From Syntrophobacterales bacterium (lineage in GTDB: Bacteria > Desulfobacterota > Syntrophobacteria > BM002), in contig JAUVTM010000156.1 in assembly GCA_030601545.1 (NCBI GenBank), positions 1 through 5,225 of the forward strand: 5,225 nucleotides of DNA. Reading direction: 5' to 3'. Under the pieces are notes generated by a model. It was not told the DNA's origin. It ran no database searches and saw only the letters and a program-made list of their open reading frames with translations. Shown one piece after another: positions 5,101 to 5,225 of this stretch (its first letter is position 1; each line of letters starts with the position of its first letter). Position numbers and translations under genes: made by a program.

Positions 5101-5225
5101 AGCCTCCAGGCTCAATTTCTCATACCCATGGCCGTGAGCCTTGGATTCGGTGTACTTTTTGCCACCTTCATCACTCTGCTCTTGGTCCCCTGCGGCTATG
5201 TGATTCTGGATGATTTCCACAATCT
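2128..5225 (+). CDS. RND efflux transporter permease subunit, AcrB/MexB-like (3' end cut by the window)
   Basis: This inner-membrane proton/substrate antiporter would be the motor of the tripartite pump. The frame is open for 1032 codons without interruption to the window edge; AcrB-type pumps are about 1030-1060 aa, so only a short cytoplasmic tail is missing. The layout is the duplicated RND fold: TM1 (about 14-31), first periplasmic porter/docking loop (about 32-330) with YPGASPAEVE and QNALEVA, TM2-6 (about 332-480), TM7 (about 522-540), second large loop (about 541-870), and TM8-12 (about 872-1021). TM4 carries GIVVDDAIVVGEN with D397/D398, equivalent to the AcrB relay pair D407/D408. 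TM11 begins LRFRAVILTSL with R969/R971. In TM10 the motif is GVVVNDSLVLL, so the AcrB lysine K940 is replaced by V938. A Gly/His-rich stretch lies at 611-628. The family is certain; a drug, lipid or other substrate cannot be inferred. Confidence 0.95.
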   Translation, partial: MRGAVAWFADNHVAANLLMIFLLLAGAVTGLTTKLEIFPETSLDLISITMEYPGASPAEVEEAIVRRIEEKVAGLAGIKRIDSAAREGFATVIIEVMNDWDLQELLDEVKAEVDRITTFPNEAEEPVVREVTRRRQVLNVTVFGDAPESTIKHLTERIKDDITTLPGITLAELAGVRKGEIHIEISEETLRRYGLTLGKVAEAVRRASLDLPAGSVKTAGGEILVRTKGRRYFAGDYGDIAIITKTDGSNVTLGQIAQLRDGFEDVDLFTRFQGKPAGLIEVYRVANQNALEVAATVKQYIEEVRPSLPEGVDISIYRDRSRILKSRIWLLLKNMAFGLILVAILLGIFLNARLAFWVTLGIPISFMAGLMLLSTFDVSINMISLFAFIMVLGIVVDDAIVVGENIFRRQEEGVEPLEGAVEGTLEVGRPVVFAVLTTVAAFYPLLLGTGVMGKLMRNIPTVVILVLLGSLVECLLILPAHLVASKHRTRRSMEEKRAARWLKWFIRRPYGWAVDFCVRWRYATVALGIAILLVTVGIWQAGWIKFTLFPKVESDFLTCRLTMPAGTPVERTIEIAGLLEQAGKEALAEADKKRPEDAPSLLKGIITRVGMHGRGHGPMASGPQSGGHLAQITMELLEGEKRNVTATELGNLWRQKVGIVSDAEAITYQSVLFSAGNAIEVHMSLDDHDLLVAAAEELQEELKTYPGVFDVSDSFLPGKDEMQLKLKLTARSLGLTLDDLAKQVRHAFYGAEALRLQRDQDEVKVMVRYPESKRKSLGSVEDMYIRTPDGSEVPFNQVAEVKMEEGYASIERAQRFRVIKVTGDVDETITNANEVRVDLESRVMPKLKQTYPGLRYSMEGEGKEQKESLDDVGSGLVIALFLIYALLAIPFKSFSQPLVVMSAIPFGIVGAVFGHLLMGLNLSLLSLFGIVGLTGVVVNDSLVLLHATNRIRRQGASVHDAIIQGGALRFRAVILTSLTTFAGLTPMILERSLQAQFLIPMAVSLGFGVLFATFITLLLVPCGYVILDDFHN

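Noticed and set aside
2128..5225. Possible frameshift or truncation in the pump gene
   Set aside because: Codon-by-codon reading shows one uninterrupted frame with all 12 membrane segments. The missing stop is due only to the window edge.

Overview
The window holds most of a tripartite RND-type efflux operon from a Gram-negative bacterium. All genes are on the + strand, in the order outer-membrane channel (only the C-terminal 82 residues are inside the window), periplasmic adaptor (complete, 401 aa), and inner-membrane RND pump (1032 aa visible, all 12 membrane segments present, running off the right edge just before its expected stop). An outer-membrane partner implies a diderm host. The moderate GC content and the gaps packed with degenerate short-period repeats resemble what I know of Desulfobacterota ('deltaproteobacterial') genomes. 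That placement is a low-confidence inference, because no taxonomic marker gene is present.

Layout: 2-250 is the end of the TolC/NodT-like channel. 251-444 is a 194-bp gap made almost entirely of short tandem repeats: an octamer tract, a CAGCAGG-type heptamer tract, and a nested palindrome built from an AAATGAC-type heptamer. 445-1650 is the adaptor, whose last codons and stop lie in another CAGC-type heptamer tract. 1651-2127 is a 477-bp gap holding the rest of that tract, two AATCCCA-type heptamer tracts in opposite orientation, three palindromic blocks between them (including a gapless three-way-junction palindrome at 1910-1961), and a tract of period 9-10 just before the pump gene. 2128-5225 is the pump.

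Working together: the pump would take substrate from the inner membrane or periplasm using the proton gradient, the adaptor would bridge it to the channel, and the channel would release substrate outside. The substrate cannot be read from sequence. The pump has the paired aspartates of the proton relay in TM4 but not the lysine that AcrB-type pumps carry in TM10. It also has a Gly/His-rich stretch where the AcrB switch loop would lie.

I see no new gene system here. The genes are a recognisable efflux set, and the most unusual content is the non-coding DNA. Several tracts with unrelated consensus sequences share a 7-bp period, and repeat tracts also supply the extreme C-termini of the two upstream proteins.
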